Source: Pseudomonas nitroreducens (GTDB lineage Bacteria; Pseudomonadota; Gammaproteobacteria; Pseudomonadales; Pseudomonadaceae). Taken from it: a stretch of 64,000 nucleotides of DNA. Every line of letters starts with the position of its first letter. Positions within the stretch are counted from its first letter, which is position 1. Shown here piece by piece: positions 54,637-64,000 of this stretch. Made by a program: the position numbers and the translations under genes. Location of the stretch: assembly GCF_014204515.1 (NCBI RefSeq), contig NZ_JACHLI010000008.1:1-64000 (forward strand). The letters are read 5' to 3'. A model generated the notes under the pieces. The model was given only the letters and a program-made list of their open reading frames with translations, did no database searches and had not been told where the DNA came from.

Positions 54637-55749
54637 TCAACGTTCGAGCAGGATGCGCAGCATGCGCCGCAGCGGCTCGGCGGCGCCCCACAGCAGCTGG
54701 TCGCCAACAGTGAAGGCGCCCAGGTACTGAGTGCCCATGTTGAGCTTGCGCAGACGGCCGACCGGAACGCTCAGGGTGCCGGTGACGGCCGCCGGAGTCA
54801 GTTCGCGCATGCTGATCTCGCGCTGGTTGGGGATCAGCTTGACCCAGGGGTTGTGCTGGCTGATCAGGCCTTCGATGTCCGCGATGGGCACATCCTTGTT
54901 CAGCTTGATGGTCAGCGCCTGGCTGTGGCAGCGCATGGCGCCGATGCGCACGCAGATGCCGTCCACCGGGATCGGGTTCTTGAAGCGGCCGAGGATCTTG
55001 TTGGTCTCCGCCTGGCCTTTCCACTCTTCGCGGCTCTGGCCGTTGGGCAGTTCCTTGTCGATCCACGGGATCAGGCTGCCGGCCAGCGGTGCGCCGAAGT
55101 TCTCGGTAGGCATGGCGTCGCTGCGGATGGCTTCGGCGACCTTGCGGTCGATGTCGAGGATGGCGCTGGACGGGTTGGCCAGGTCATCGGCGACGGAGGC
55201 GTTGATGGCGCCCATCTGCTTGATCAGCTCGCGCATGTTCTGCGCGCCGGCGCCGGAGGCCGCCTGGTAGGTCATGGCGCTCATCCACTCGACCAGGCCG
55301 GCTTCGAACAGGCCGCCCAGGGCCATCAGCATCAGGCTGACGGTGCAGTTGCCACCGATGTAGTTCTTGGTGCCGGCGTCCAGCGAGTTGTCGATGACCT
55401 TGCGGTTCACCGGGTCGAGGACGATGACCGCGTCATCCTGCATGCGCAGGCTGGAGGCGGCGTCGATCCAGTAGCCCTGCCAACCGGCTTCGCGCAGCTT
55501 GGGGAAGACTTCGCTGGTGTAGTCGCCGCCCTGGCAGGTCAGGATGACGTCGAGGGTTTTCAGTTCCTCGATGCTGTAGGCGTCCTTCAGGGGGGCAATG
55601 TCCTTGCCAATGGACGGACCTTCGCCACCCACGTTGGAGGTGGTGAAGAACACCGGCTCGATCAGGTCGAAGTCCCGCTCTTCCAGCATCCGCTGCATGA
55701 GCACCGAACCCACCATGCCACGCCAACCGATCAGACCTACACGCTTCAT
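54637..55749 (-). CDS. asd: aspartate-semialdehyde dehydrogenase
   Basis: NADPH-dependent step to aspartate semialdehyde for lysine, threonine, methionine and diaminopimelate. 370 residues. The catalytic Cys is in GGNCTVSLML (Cys about 135), and the substrate-binding QAASGAG and HSQALT motifs are present. It is the catalytic enzyme of the region, in contrast to the Usg-like protein. It follows leuB by 80 bases that include a hairpin. Confidence 0.97.
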   Translation of the reverse strand: MKRVGLIGWRGMVGSVLMQRMLEERDFDLIEPVFFTTSNVGGEGPSIGKDIAPLKDAYSIEELKTLDVILTCQGGDYTSEVFPKLREAGWQGYWIDAASSLRMQDDAVIVLDPVNRKVIDNSLDAGTKNYIGGNCTVSLMLMALGGLFEAGLVEWMSAMTYQAASGAGAQNMRELIKQMGAINASVADDLANPSSAILDIDRKVAEAIRSDAMPTENFGAPLAGSLIPWIDKELPNGQSREEWKGQAETNKILGRFKNPIPVDGICVRIGAMRCHSQALTIKLNKDVPIADIEGLISQHNPWVKLIPNQREISMRELTPAAVTGTLSVPVGRLRKLNMGTQYLGAFTVGDQLLWGAAEPLRRMLRILLER

Positions 55750-55782
55750 CGCTACTACACCTTCAAATATTTAGAGGGCCGT

Positions 55783-55814
55783 CGTTCCCGCCTTCCTACA
55801 GGGCTACGGGAACG
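55783..55814 (-). terminator. hairpin between leuB and asd
   Basis: cgttcccg (55783-55790) pairs with cgggaacg (55807-55814), 15 bases past the leuB stop. It has no U-run, so termination is uncertain; it may attenuate leuB-to-asd transcription. Confidence 0.4.
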
Positions 55815-55829
55815 AGCGAGCCGGACAGA

Positions 55830-56912
<1,083 letters not shown>

Positions 56913-56940
56913 GAAATATTTTCCTTCGGAAAAAGCTGCA

Positions 56941-56999
56941 GGCTACAGGCTTCAGGCCGCAGGCTTTTTCTTGCCGCCTGCAGCCTGCAGCCTGTAGCC
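56941..56999. repeat. inverted repeat, leuB side
   Basis: A near-perfect inverted pair (56941-56964 with 56976-56999; 22 of 24 positions) built from repeated GCCTGCAGCCTG / ggctacaggct units. A related element occurs at 60022-60101 beyond leuC. It lies between the methyltransferase stop and the leuB start. Confidence 0.8.
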
Positions 57000-57000
57000 G

Positions 57001-57765
57001 TTAATTGATTGCCCAGAGCACCAGCACGTCGGTGCTGAAGGAACCCTCGGCGTCGATCTCGAAATACTCGCGCACCTCGTCGCCCATCGACAGCTGCAGG
57101 GCACGAATGGCCTGGCGCATCACCTCGGGGGTGCGCATGCGCTCGACCCAGGAGGTGAACTCCAGGCGCAGGCGCTGGCGTTTGGCGGCAGTCACCGCAA
57201 GCCCTGCCTCGCCGACCAGACGCGCCCACTCCGACGGGGAGTAGTCGCGCACGTGGCTGGTGTCGCGCAGGACCTCGACAGTCTGCAGATAGGTGTCCAG
57301 CAGAGGCAAGCCCGGCGCGGCGACATCAATGAAGCAGGCCACGCCGCCCGGCTTGAGCACCCGGCGCACTTCGCGCAACGCCTGGCCGACATCCCGCCAG
57401 TGGTGCGCGGAGTAGCGGCTGAAGACGAAGTCGAACTCGCCGTCGTCGAACGGCAGCTGCTCGGCGGCGCCACGGCTGGTGGAGATATTGTCCAGACCGC
57501 GCTCGGCGGCAGCCGAGGCCACCACGTCGAGCATCTGCTGGGACAGGTCGTAAGCCACCACCGCGCCGGCCAGCGGCGCGACGTTGAAGCTCACGTGCCC
57601 TGCCCCGCAGCCCAGGTCCAGCACGCGCGCACCGGTGGTCGCCGACAGTCGCTCGCGTAGCTGGGCGAATTCCTCGCCCTGGGCGTGTACGGCGCTGGTC
57701 AGGTAAGCGTTGGCCTGGGCGCCGAACTGGCGCTGGACCACTTGCTCGTGGCGACTCTCGGTCAT
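57001..57765 (-). CDS. class I SAM-dependent methyltransferase in the leu operon
   Basis: 254 residues. SAM motif I is VLDLGCGAGHVSF (48-60), followed by further motifs (YDLSQQMLDVV, PFDDGEFDFVFSRYSAHHW). It belongs to the UbiE/Methyltransf_11 type; the substrate is unknown. AAGGAG lies ahead of the ATG. It sits between leuD and leuB, 32 bases after leuD, so it is probably co-transcribed. I recall the same neighbour in PAO1. Confidence 0.85.
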   Translation of the reverse strand: MTESRHEQVVQRQFGAQANAYLTSAVHAQGEEFAQLRERLSATTGARVLDLGCGAGHVSFNVAPLAGAVVAYDLSQQMLDVVASAAAERGLDNISTSRGAAEQLPFDDGEFDFVFSRYSAHHWRDVGQALREVRRVLKPGGVACFIDVAAPGLPLLDTYLQTVEVLRDTSHVRDYSPSEWARLVGEAGLAVTAAKRQRLRLEFTSWVERMRTPEVMRQAIRALQLSMGDEVREYFEIDAEGSFSTDVLVLWAIN

Positions 57766-57797
57766 GCTGTTCTCCTTGCAGAGGGGTGCGGCGCCAC

Positions 57798-58442
57798 TCA
57801 GGCGTCGCGGAACAACCAGGGCTGGTTCTGCTTGTAGCCGGTTTCGAAGCCGCGGATGGCGTCGGCGTCCTGCAGGGTCAGGCCGATATCGTCCAGGCCG
57901 TTGAGCAGGCAGTGCTTGCGGAACGCGTCCACTTCGAAGCTGTACTGCTTGCCGTCCGGACGGGTCACGGTCTGCGCGTCGAGGTCGACGGTCAGCTGGT
58001 AACCCTCGGTGGCTTCGCACTGGGCGAACAGCTCGTCGACTTCTTCGTCCTTCAGGATGATCGGCAGCAGGCCGTTCTTGAAGCTGTTGTTGAAGAAGAT
58101 GTCGGCGAAGCTCGGCGCGATCACCGTGCGGAAGCCGTACTCGTCCAGCGCCCACGGCGCGTGCTCGCGGGAGGAGCCGCAACCGAAGTTTTCACGGGCC
58201 AGCAGCACGCTGGCACCCTGGAAGCGCGGGAAGTTGAGGACGAAGTCCTTGTTGATCGGACGCTTGGAGTTGTCCTGGTTCGGCTGGCCAACGTCCAGGT
58301 AGCGCCACTCGTCGAACAGGTTCGGGCCGAAGCCGGTGCGCTTGATCGACTTGAGGAATTGCTTGGGGATGATCTGGTCGGTGTCGACGTTGGCGCGGTC
58401 GAGCGGCGCGACGAGACCGGTGTGCTGGGTAAAGGCTTTCAT
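57798..58442 (-). CDS. leuD: 3-isopropylmalate dehydratase small subunit
   Basis: Swivelling subunit of isopropylmalate isomerase, pairing with LeuC. 214 residues. ARENFGCGSSREHAPWAL is the family signature. It starts 11 bases after leuC with GGAG upstream. Together with LeuC it converts 2-isopropylmalate to 3-isopropylmalate. Confidence 0.97.
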   Translation of the reverse strand: MKAFTQHTGLVAPLDRANVDTDQIIPKQFLKSIKRTGFGPNLFDEWRYLDVGQPNQDNSKRPINKDFVLNFPRFQGASVLLARENFGCGSSREHAPWALDEYGFRTVIAPSFADIFFNNSFKNGLLPIILKDEEVDELFAQCEATEGYQLTVDLDAQTVTRPDGKQYSFEVDAFRKHCLLNGLDDIGLTLQDADAIRGFETGYKQNQPWLFRDA

Positions 58443-58453
58443 GTTCGGTCTCC

Positions 58454-59881
58454 TCAGGCCTGCATCAATTCACGTACGTCGATGAAACGACCGGTCACGG
58501 CAGCCGCGGCGGCCATCGCCGGGCTCACCAGGTGGGTACGACCACCGGCGCCCTGGCGGCCTTCGAAGTTGCGGTTGGAGGTGGAAGCGCAATGCTCGCC
58601 GCTCTCCAGGCGGTCCGGATTCATCGCCAGGCACATGGAACAGCCCGGTTCACGCCATTCGAAGCCGGCTTCGATGAAGATCTTGTCCAGGCCTTCCTGT
58701 TCGGCCTGGGCTTTCACCAGGCCCGAACCCGGCACGACCAGCGCCTGCTTGACGCTGGCAGCGACCTTGCGGCCCTTGGCCACGGCGGCGGCGGCGCGCA
58801 GGTCTTCGATACGCGAGTTGGTGCAGGAGCCGATGAACACGCGGTCCAGCTGGATGTCGGTGATTGCCTGGTTGGCGTTCAGGCCCATGTACTTCAGTGC
58901 GCGGGTGATGGAATCGCGCTTGACCGCATCGGCCTCGGCTGCCGGGTCCGGCACATTCTGATCAACGGCCAGGACCATCTCGGGCGAAGTGCCCCAGCTG
59001 ACCTGCGGCTTGATGTCTTCGGCACGCAGCTCGATGACGGTGTCGAAGTGCGCGTCGGCGTCGGAAACCAGGTCACTCCAGGCTGCCACGGCCTTGTCCC
59101 AGTCGCTGCCTTGCGGCGAGAACGGGCGACCCTTGACGTATTCGACGGTCTTCTCGTCGCACGCCACCATGCCCACACGCGCACCGGCTTCGATGGACAT
59201 GTTGCAGATGGTCATGCGGCCTTCCATGGACAGGTCGCGGATGGCGCTGCCGGCGAATTCCAGGGCATGGCCGTTGCCGCCGGCGGTGCCGATCTTGCCG
59301 ATCACCGCGAGGACGATGTCCTTGGCAGTCACGCCGAAGGGCAATTTGCCTTCCACGCGGACCTGCATGTTCTTCATCTTCTTGGCGACCAGGCACTGGG
59401 TGGCGAGCACATGCTCCACCTCGGAGGTGCCGATGCCGTGGGCCAGCGCGCCGAAGGCGCCGTGGGTCGAGGTGTGCGAGTCACCGCAGACCACGGTCAT
59501 GCCCGGCAGGGTGGCGCCCTGCTCCGGGCCGACCACGTGGACGATGCCCTGGCGGACGTCGTTCATCTTGAATTCGAGGATGCCGAAGTCGTCGCAGTTC
59601 TCGTCCAGAGTCTGCACCTGGATGCGCGACACTTCGTCGGCGATGGCCGCCAGGCCGCCCTTGCGCTCGACCTGGGTGGTCGGCACGTTGTGGTCCGGGG
59701 TGGCGATGTTCGCATCGATGCGCCACGGCTTGCGGCCGGCCAGGCGCAGGCCTTCGAAAGCCTGCGGCGAGGTCACTTCGTGGAGGATGTGACGGTCGAT
59801 GTAGATGAGCGACGAACCATCGTCACGGCGCTTCACCTCGTGCATTTCCCAGAGTTTGTCGTAGAGCGTCTTGCCGGCCAT
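58454..59881 (-). CDS. leuC: 3-isopropylmalate dehydratase large subunit
   Basis: Aconitase-family catalytic subunit. 475 residues with iron-sulfur cysteines in GSCTNSR (about 350) and GCSMC (about 413-417). It is first of the leuC-leuD-methyltransferase-leuB series, divergent from the LysR gene 228 bases away. The intergenic gap is AT-rich on the leuC side. Confidence 0.97.
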   Translation of the reverse strand: MAGKTLYDKLWEMHEVKRRDDGSSLIYIDRHILHEVTSPQAFEGLRLAGRKPWRIDANIATPDHNVPTTQVERKGGLAAIADEVSRIQVQTLDENCDDFGILEFKMNDVRQGIVHVVGPEQGATLPGMTVVCGDSHTSTHGAFGALAHGIGTSEVEHVLATQCLVAKKMKNMQVRVEGKLPFGVTAKDIVLAVIGKIGTAGGNGHALEFAGSAIRDLSMEGRMTICNMSIEAGARVGMVACDEKTVEYVKGRPFSPQGSDWDKAVAAWSDLVSDADAHFDTVIELRAEDIKPQVSWGTSPEMVLAVDQNVPDPAAEADAVKRDSITRALKYMGLNANQAITDIQLDRVFIGSCTNSRIEDLRAAAAVAKGRKVAASVKQALVVPGSGLVKAQAEQEGLDKIFIEAGFEWREPGCSMCLAMNPDRLESGEHCASTSNRNFEGRQGAGGRTHLVSPAMAAAAAVTGRFIDVRELMQA

Positions 59882-59931
59882 CAGAGAGTCCTCATCAGCG
59901 TCTTTCTATGCCCCTAGGGCTTGTGGGGATG

Positions 59932-59960
59932 ATGCTATGGCTTGTCGTCAAATAACTCAA
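59932..59960 (-). promoter_or_regulatory. candidate leuC promoter
   Basis: On the minus strand TTGAGT (59955-59960) and TAGCAT (59932-59937) are 17 bases apart, and the ATG lies about 50 bases downstream. The surrounding AT-rich sequence (59950-60000) could host LysR-regulator sites. No attenuator structure is evident. Confidence 0.4.
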
Positions 59961-60021
59961 ATTCATATTTTTTATCCAAAGGATTCCCAACAGGAATGCA
60001 TCAGGATATAAGTTAAGACAG

Positions 60022-60101
60022 GGCTGCAGGCTACAGGCTGCAGGCCCCAGGCAAGAGCCTCGAGCGCTTTTCGCCTGCCGCCTGAAGCCTGTCGCCTGGA
60101 G
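60022..60101. repeat. inverted repeat, leuC/LysR side
   Basis: Left part 60022-60050 (ggctgcaggctacaggctgc) and right part 60073-60101 (gcctgccgcctgaagcctgt) are imperfect inverted arms. The core matches the leuB-side element at 56941. The right arm ends eight bases before the LysR start codon and includes GGAG, that gene's probable ribosome site. Confidence 0.75.
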
Positions 60102-60109
60102 CTGCCCCA

Positions 60110-61003
60110 ATGGACCTGACCAGCCTCAACACCTTCCTCGCCATCGCCGAGTCCGGCAGCTTCTCCGAAGCCGGCGAGCGCCTGCACCTGACGCAGCCGG
60201 CCATCAGCAAGCGCATTGCCGCCCTGGAGAACCAGCTGGGCGTGCGCCTGTTCGACCGCGTCGGCCGCGAGGTGAGCCTGACCGAATCCGGCCGTGCCCT
60301 GCTGCCGCGGGCCTACCAGATCCTCAACGTGCTGGACGACACCCGCCGCGCCCTGACCAACCTCAACGGCGAGGTGAGCGGCCGGCTGGTCCTGGCCACC
60401 AGTCACCACATCGGCCTGCACCGCCTGCCGCCGCTGCTGCGCGCCTTCACCAAGGCCCACCCGCAGGTGGCGCTGGACATCCAGTTCTGCGACTCGGAAG
60501 TGGCCTACGAAGAGATTCTGCATGGCCGCGCCGAGCTGGCCGTGATCACCCTCGCCCCGGAAACCGCCGAACCGGTGCGCGCCGTGCCGGTGTGGGACGA
60601 CCCGCTGGACTTCGTCGCCGCCCCCGAGCATCCGCTGTCGGTGCAGGGCCCGGTGTTCCTCGCCGACGTCGCCCGCCACCCGGCGGTATTCCCCGGCGGC
60701 AACACCTTCACCCACCACATCGTGCGGCGCATGTTCGAGGCCGAGGGGCTGACGCCGAACATCGGCATGAGCACCAACTACATGGAGACCATCAAGATGA
60801 TGGTTTCCATCGGCCTGGCCTGGAGCGTCCTGCCGCGCACCATGCTCGATGACAGCGTGGTGCGCCTGCCGCTGCAGGACATCCAGCTCAGCCGCCAGCT
60901 GGGCTACATCCTGCACACCGAGCGCACCCTGTCCAACGCCGCGCGGGCTTTCATGCGCCTGCTCGACGCCCAGGCGGGCGGGCTTGCACCGGTCGCGGCC
61001 TAA
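60110..61003 (+). CDS. LysR-family transcriptional regulator
   Basis: 297 residues. N-terminal winged helix-turn-helix (about 1-60, LTQPAISKRIAALENQLGVRLFDR) and a LysR substrate-binding domain. Divergent from leuC, so it is likely to regulate the leu operon, responding to a leucine-pathway intermediate, although this is inference from position. The GGAG site lies in the neighbouring repeat. It is followed after 112 bases by the PAS-GGDEF-EAL gene. Confidence 0.92.
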   Translation: MDLTSLNTFLAIAESGSFSEAGERLHLTQPAISKRIAALENQLGVRLFDRVGREVSLTESGRALLPRAYQILNVLDDTRRALTNLNGEVSGRLVLATSHHIGLHRLPPLLRAFTKAHPQVALDIQFCDSEVAYEEILHGRAELAVITLAPETAEPVRAVPVWDDPLDFVAAPEHPLSVQGPVFLADVARHPAVFPGGNTFTHHIVRRMFEAEGLTPNIGMSTNYMETIKMMVSIGLAWSVLPRTMLDDSVVRLPLQDIQLSRQLGYILHTERTLSNAARAFMRLLDAQAGGLAPVAA

Positions 61004-61115
61004 CCTCTATTGTTCTGACAGAATTAGAAGAAGGGGCCCGAATGCCCGTCCGCATGTCACTTCGCGATTTCCGGCCCGATCTGGCCGGCGCCGGCAGACA
61101 CAGGGGGAGTGCCGC

Positions 61116-63989
61116 ATGAGCCGCGACCCGCACTCGCCACCGTTCGCCACCGACGGCCAGGACAAGTTCGCCAAAGCCTTCCATACCGCGCCCGACGCCA
61201 TGGTCATCACCGACCGCGACAGCGGCCAGTTCCTCGACCTCAACGCCAGTTTCGTCGCCCGCTTCGGCTGGAGCCGCGAGGAAGCCCTGGGCCGCACCTC
61301 CCTGCAGCTCGGCCTCTGGCACAGCCTCGAAGAACGCCAGCGGATGCTCGACAGGATCACCGCCCAAAAGCAGATCGACGGCTTCGACGTTACCCTGCTC
61401 ACCCGCTCCGGCGAAGCCCGCAGCGCGCGCGTCTACGGCTGCCAGATCGAACAGGACGGCCGCCCCTGCCTGGTCCTCACCGTCCGCGACATGACCCGCA
61501 TGCGCGCCCAGGAGCGCGCCCTGCGCGACAGCCAGGAGCGCCTGGACCTGGCGCTGGACTCCGCGCAGCTGGGCATCTGGGACTGGCACATTCCCAGCGG
61601 CCTGCTCTACGGCTCGGCCCGCGCCGCCGTGCTGCACGAATTGCCTGACCGGGATTTCCACGGTCCCTTCGGCGAATTCTTCGCCTGCGTCGACAAGACC
61701 GACCGTGCGCGCATGCGCCAGGCTTACGCCCGGCTCGCCCGCGGACCGGAGAACGACTACCAGTTCACCTACCGCGCCCAGCTCGGCTCCGGCGAGGTGC
61801 GCTACCTGGAAAGCCGCGCGCGGCTGTACCGCGACCCGCACGGCAAACCGCAACGCATGGCCGGCACCCTGCTCGATATCACCGAGCGCGTGCTGCGTGA
61901 GCGCAGCCTGCAGGCCTCGGAGGAAAAGTTCGCCAGTCTGTTCCAGGGCAGCCCGGACCCGATTTGCGTATCGCGGGTGCGCGATGGCGAATTCGTCGAA
62001 GTGAACCCCAGCTTCTGCAGCACCTTCGGCTGGAGCGCCGAGGAAGTCATCGGCCGCTCCTCCCACCAGATCGCCTTCTGGGCCGACCACCACCAGCGCT
62101 CTCGGCTGTTCGAACAGCTGATGCGCGACCATTCGCTGCAGAACATCGAGGTGCAGTTCCTCACCCGCGACGGCCAGACCATCACCTGCACGGTTGCCAG
62201 CCGGCTGATCTGGGTCGACCGCCAGCTGTGCATCCTCTCCAGCTTCCGTGACGTCACCCGGCGCCTGCAGGCCGAGGCCGCGCTCAAGGCCAGCCAGGAG
62301 AAATTCGCCAAGGCGTTCCACTCCAGCCCCGACGCCATCACCATCACCGAGCGCGAGACCGGTCGCTACATCGAGGTCAACGAAGGCTTCCACCGCCTCA
62401 CCGGTTACCGTACCGACGAGGTGATCGGCCAGACCGCCATGGGCATCAACATCTGGGCCGACCCCGACGAGCGCCTGAACATGCTCGCCGCACTGAACCG
62501 CGACGGCTTCGTCCACCACCTGGAAATGCGCGGCCGCCACCGCGACGGCACAGTCAAGACGGTGGACGTGTCGGTGGAACCCATCGAACTGGGCGGCCTC
62601 GACTGCCTGCTGCTCACCGCCCGCGACACCAGCGAACTACGCGAGGCCGAGGCGCGCATCCAGCACCTGGCCTACCACGACGCGCTGACCGACCTGCCCA
62701 ACCGCGCCCTGCTGATGGACCGCCTCAAGCAGCAGATCTCCCTGCTGCAACGCCACGACCTGCGCGGCGCCCTGCTGTTCCTCGACCTCGACCACTTCAA
62801 GCACATCAACGACTCCCTCGGCCATCCGGTGGGCGATTCGATCCTGCAGATGGTCACCGCGCGGCTGGAAGCCAGCGTGCGCCAGGAAGACACCGTGGCG
62901 CGCCTGGGCGGCGACGAGTTCGTGGTGCTGATCACCGGCATCGAGGGCAGCCGCGTGGAGACCGCCCAGCAGGTGCGCCAATTGGCGGAAAAACTCCGCG
63001 ACCTGCTGGCCGAGCCGATGCTGCTGGACGGCCACCGCCTGCAGATCACCCCGAGCATCGGCATCGCGCTGATCCCCGACGACGGCGCGACCCCGGAGGA
63101 CCTGCTCAAGCGCGCCGACATCGCCATGTACCGCGCCAAGGACGCCGGCCGCAACACCGTGCAGCTGTTCCACGAATCCATGCAGCAGGCCGCCAGCGAG
63201 CGCCTGCGCCTGGAGAACGGCCTGCGCATGGCCCTGGCCCGTCGCGAGTTCAACCTTCACTACCAGCCGCAGGTGGACGCCCGCGGCTCGCGCATCGTCG
63301 GCGCCGAAGCGCTGCTGCGCTGGCGCCATCCGACCCGCGGCCCGCAGTCGCCGGCCAGCTTCATTCGCGTGCTGGAGGACAGCGGGCTGATCGTCGAAGT
63401 CGGCCAGTGGGTCATCGAGGAAGCCTGCCGCACCGGCGCGCGCCTGCTCGCCGAGGGCCTGATCGACGTCGACAGCTTCAGCCTGAGCGTGAACATCAGC
63501 CCGCGGCAGTTCCGCCAGAGCGACTTCGTCGAGCGCCTGCTGGCCATCCTGCACAAGGTCAAGCTGCCGCCGAGCCTGCTCAAGCTGGAGATCACCGAGG
63601 GCATCGTGATCCAGCAACTGGACGACACCATCGCGCGCATGGAACGCCTGCGCGAAGCCGGCGTGCAGTTCGCCATGGACGACTTCGGCACCGGCTACTC
63701 GTCACTGACCTACCTCAAGCGCCTGCCGGTGGACAGCCTGAAGATCGACCAGAGCTTCGTCCGTGACGCGCCCAACGACAGCAACGACGCGGAGATCGTC
63801 CGCGCCATCATCGCCATGGGCCACAGCCTGGGCCTGGAACTGATCGCCGAAGGGGTGGAAACCCCGGAGCAACTGGCGCTGCTCGCCGAACAGGGCTGCC
63901 ACCTGTACCAGGGCTACCTGTTCAGCCGCCCGGTGCCGCTGGACGACTTCATCGCCCTGCTGCCCAGCCGCGAGCAGCAGGCGACCTGA
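61116..63989 (+). CDS. four-PAS GGDEF-EAL protein (cyclic-di-GMP turnover)
   Basis: 957 residues. Four PAS-type sensor domains start at about 17, 138, 264 and 391. They are followed by a GGDEF domain (from about 517, motif GGDEF near 598) and an EAL domain (YQPQVD near 715, EALLRW near 730, DDFGTGYSS near 854). Both catalytic motifs look intact, so it may both make and break cyclic di-GMP, or one domain may serve as a regulator. No signal peptide or membrane span, so cytoplasmic. The ATG at 61116 has GGGGGAG upstream and supersedes earlier in-frame Mets. Confidence 0.95.
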   Translation: MSRDPHSPPFATDGQDKFAKAFHTAPDAMVITDRDSGQFLDLNASFVARFGWSREEALGRTSLQLGLWHSLEERQRMLDRITAQKQIDGFDVTLLTRSGEARSARVYGCQIEQDGRPCLVLTVRDMTRMRAQERALRDSQERLDLALDSAQLGIWDWHIPSGLLYGSARAAVLHELPDRDFHGPFGEFFACVDKTDRARMRQAYARLARGPENDYQFTYRAQLGSGEVRYLESRARLYRDPHGKPQRMAGTLLDITERVLRERSLQASEEKFASLFQGSPDPICVSRVRDGEFVEVNPSFCSTFGWSAEEVIGRSSHQIAFWADHHQRSRLFEQLMRDHSLQNIEVQFLTRDGQTITCTVASRLIWVDRQLCILSSFRDVTRRLQAEAALKASQEKFAKAFHSSPDAITITERETGRYIEVNEGFHRLTGYRTDEVIGQTAMGINIWADPDERLNMLAALNRDGFVHHLEMRGRHRDGTVKTVDVSVEPIELGGLDCLLLTARDTSELREAEARIQHLAYHDALTDLPNRALLMDRLKQQISLLQRHDLRGALLFLDLDHFKHINDSLGHPVGDSILQMVTARLEASVRQEDTVARLGGDEFVVLITGIEGSRVETAQQVRQLAEKLRDLLAEPMLLDGHRLQITPSIGIALIPDDGATPEDLLKRADIAMYRAKDAGRNTVQLFHESMQQAASERLRLENGLRMALARREFNLHYQPQVDARGSRIVGAEALLRWRHPTRGPQSPASFIRVLEDSGLIVEVGQWVIEEACRTGARLLAEGLIDVDSFSLSVNISPRQFRQSDFVERLLAILHKVKLPPSLLKLEITEGIVIQQLDDTIARMERLREAGVQFAMDDFGTGYSSLTYLKRLPVDSLKIDQSFVRDAPNDSNDAEIVRAIIAMGHSLGLELIAEGVETPEQLALLAEQGCHLYQGYLFSRPVPLDDFIALLPSREQQAT

Positions 63990-64000
63990 GGCCCGTCACT

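Overview
The window is GC-rich chromosomal DNA from a Pseudomonas, most likely the P. aeruginosa group near P. nitroreducens, P. citronellolis or P. knackmussii. The evidence is a 1620-residue NAD-glutamate dehydrogenase, an 885-residue PepN, FimV, O-succinylhomoserine sulfhydrylase, several DUF families common in pseudomonads, and a gene order that follows from memory the PAO1 stretch gdhB - moxR/bat - pepN - nadK - fadH - tRNAs - metZ - purF - folC - accD - trpF - truA - fimV - asd - leuBDC. I see no insertion sequence, prophage, integrase or CRISPR array. Mobile-looking DNA is limited to short palindromic repeats between genes.

Layout. Bases 1-5157: gdhB on the minus strand with its terminator. 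Bases 5463-14365, plus strand: a DUF1353-like membrane protein, then a tightly overlapping six-gene MoxR/DUF58/DUF4381/BatA/BatB/BatD operon and a secreted alpha/beta hydrolase. Bases 14366-16416: a repeat-rich gap, a carboxymuconolactone-decarboxylase-like protein, a secreted cyclase-family enzyme and a repeat pair. Bases 16435-23746, minus strand: four genes for an RND/MMPL transporter, a YCF48-like periplasmic propeller, a DUF1329 protein and a DUF1302 outer-membrane protein. This is the best candidate for an under-described system: an envelope route for a hydrophobic substrate, with an AT-rich, palindrome-bearing control region upstream. Bases 24234-31081, minus strand: pepN, DUF2797, DUF1315, rhomboid protease, metallophosphoesterase and NAD kinase. 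Bases 31194-39307: DUF1853, a PLP desulfhydrase-like enzyme, a coiled-coil protein, fadH, a membrane-anchored nitrilase-family protein with its AraC regulator, and a 28-residue small protein. Bases 39433-39864: two identical tRNA-Asp genes and one tRNA-Val with promoter and terminator.

Bases 40082-59881, all minus strand, are biosynthetic housekeeping: SDR-metZ-purF-cvpA-dedD-folC-accD, trpF-truA-fimV, an Asd-like pseudoenzyme, a second short FimV-like protein, asd, leuB, a methyltransferase, leuD and leuC. Bases 60110-63989, plus strand: a LysR regulator divergent from leuC, and a four-PAS GGDEF-EAL protein.

The notable non-housekeeping items are the four-gene envelope system, the truncated FimV paralogue beside fimV, the apparent absence of the xcp type II secretion cluster from the tRNA-Val/SDR junction (where I recall it in PAO1) with a REP pair in its place, an inverted repeat shared by the two ends of the leu region, and the short protein next to the AraC regulator.
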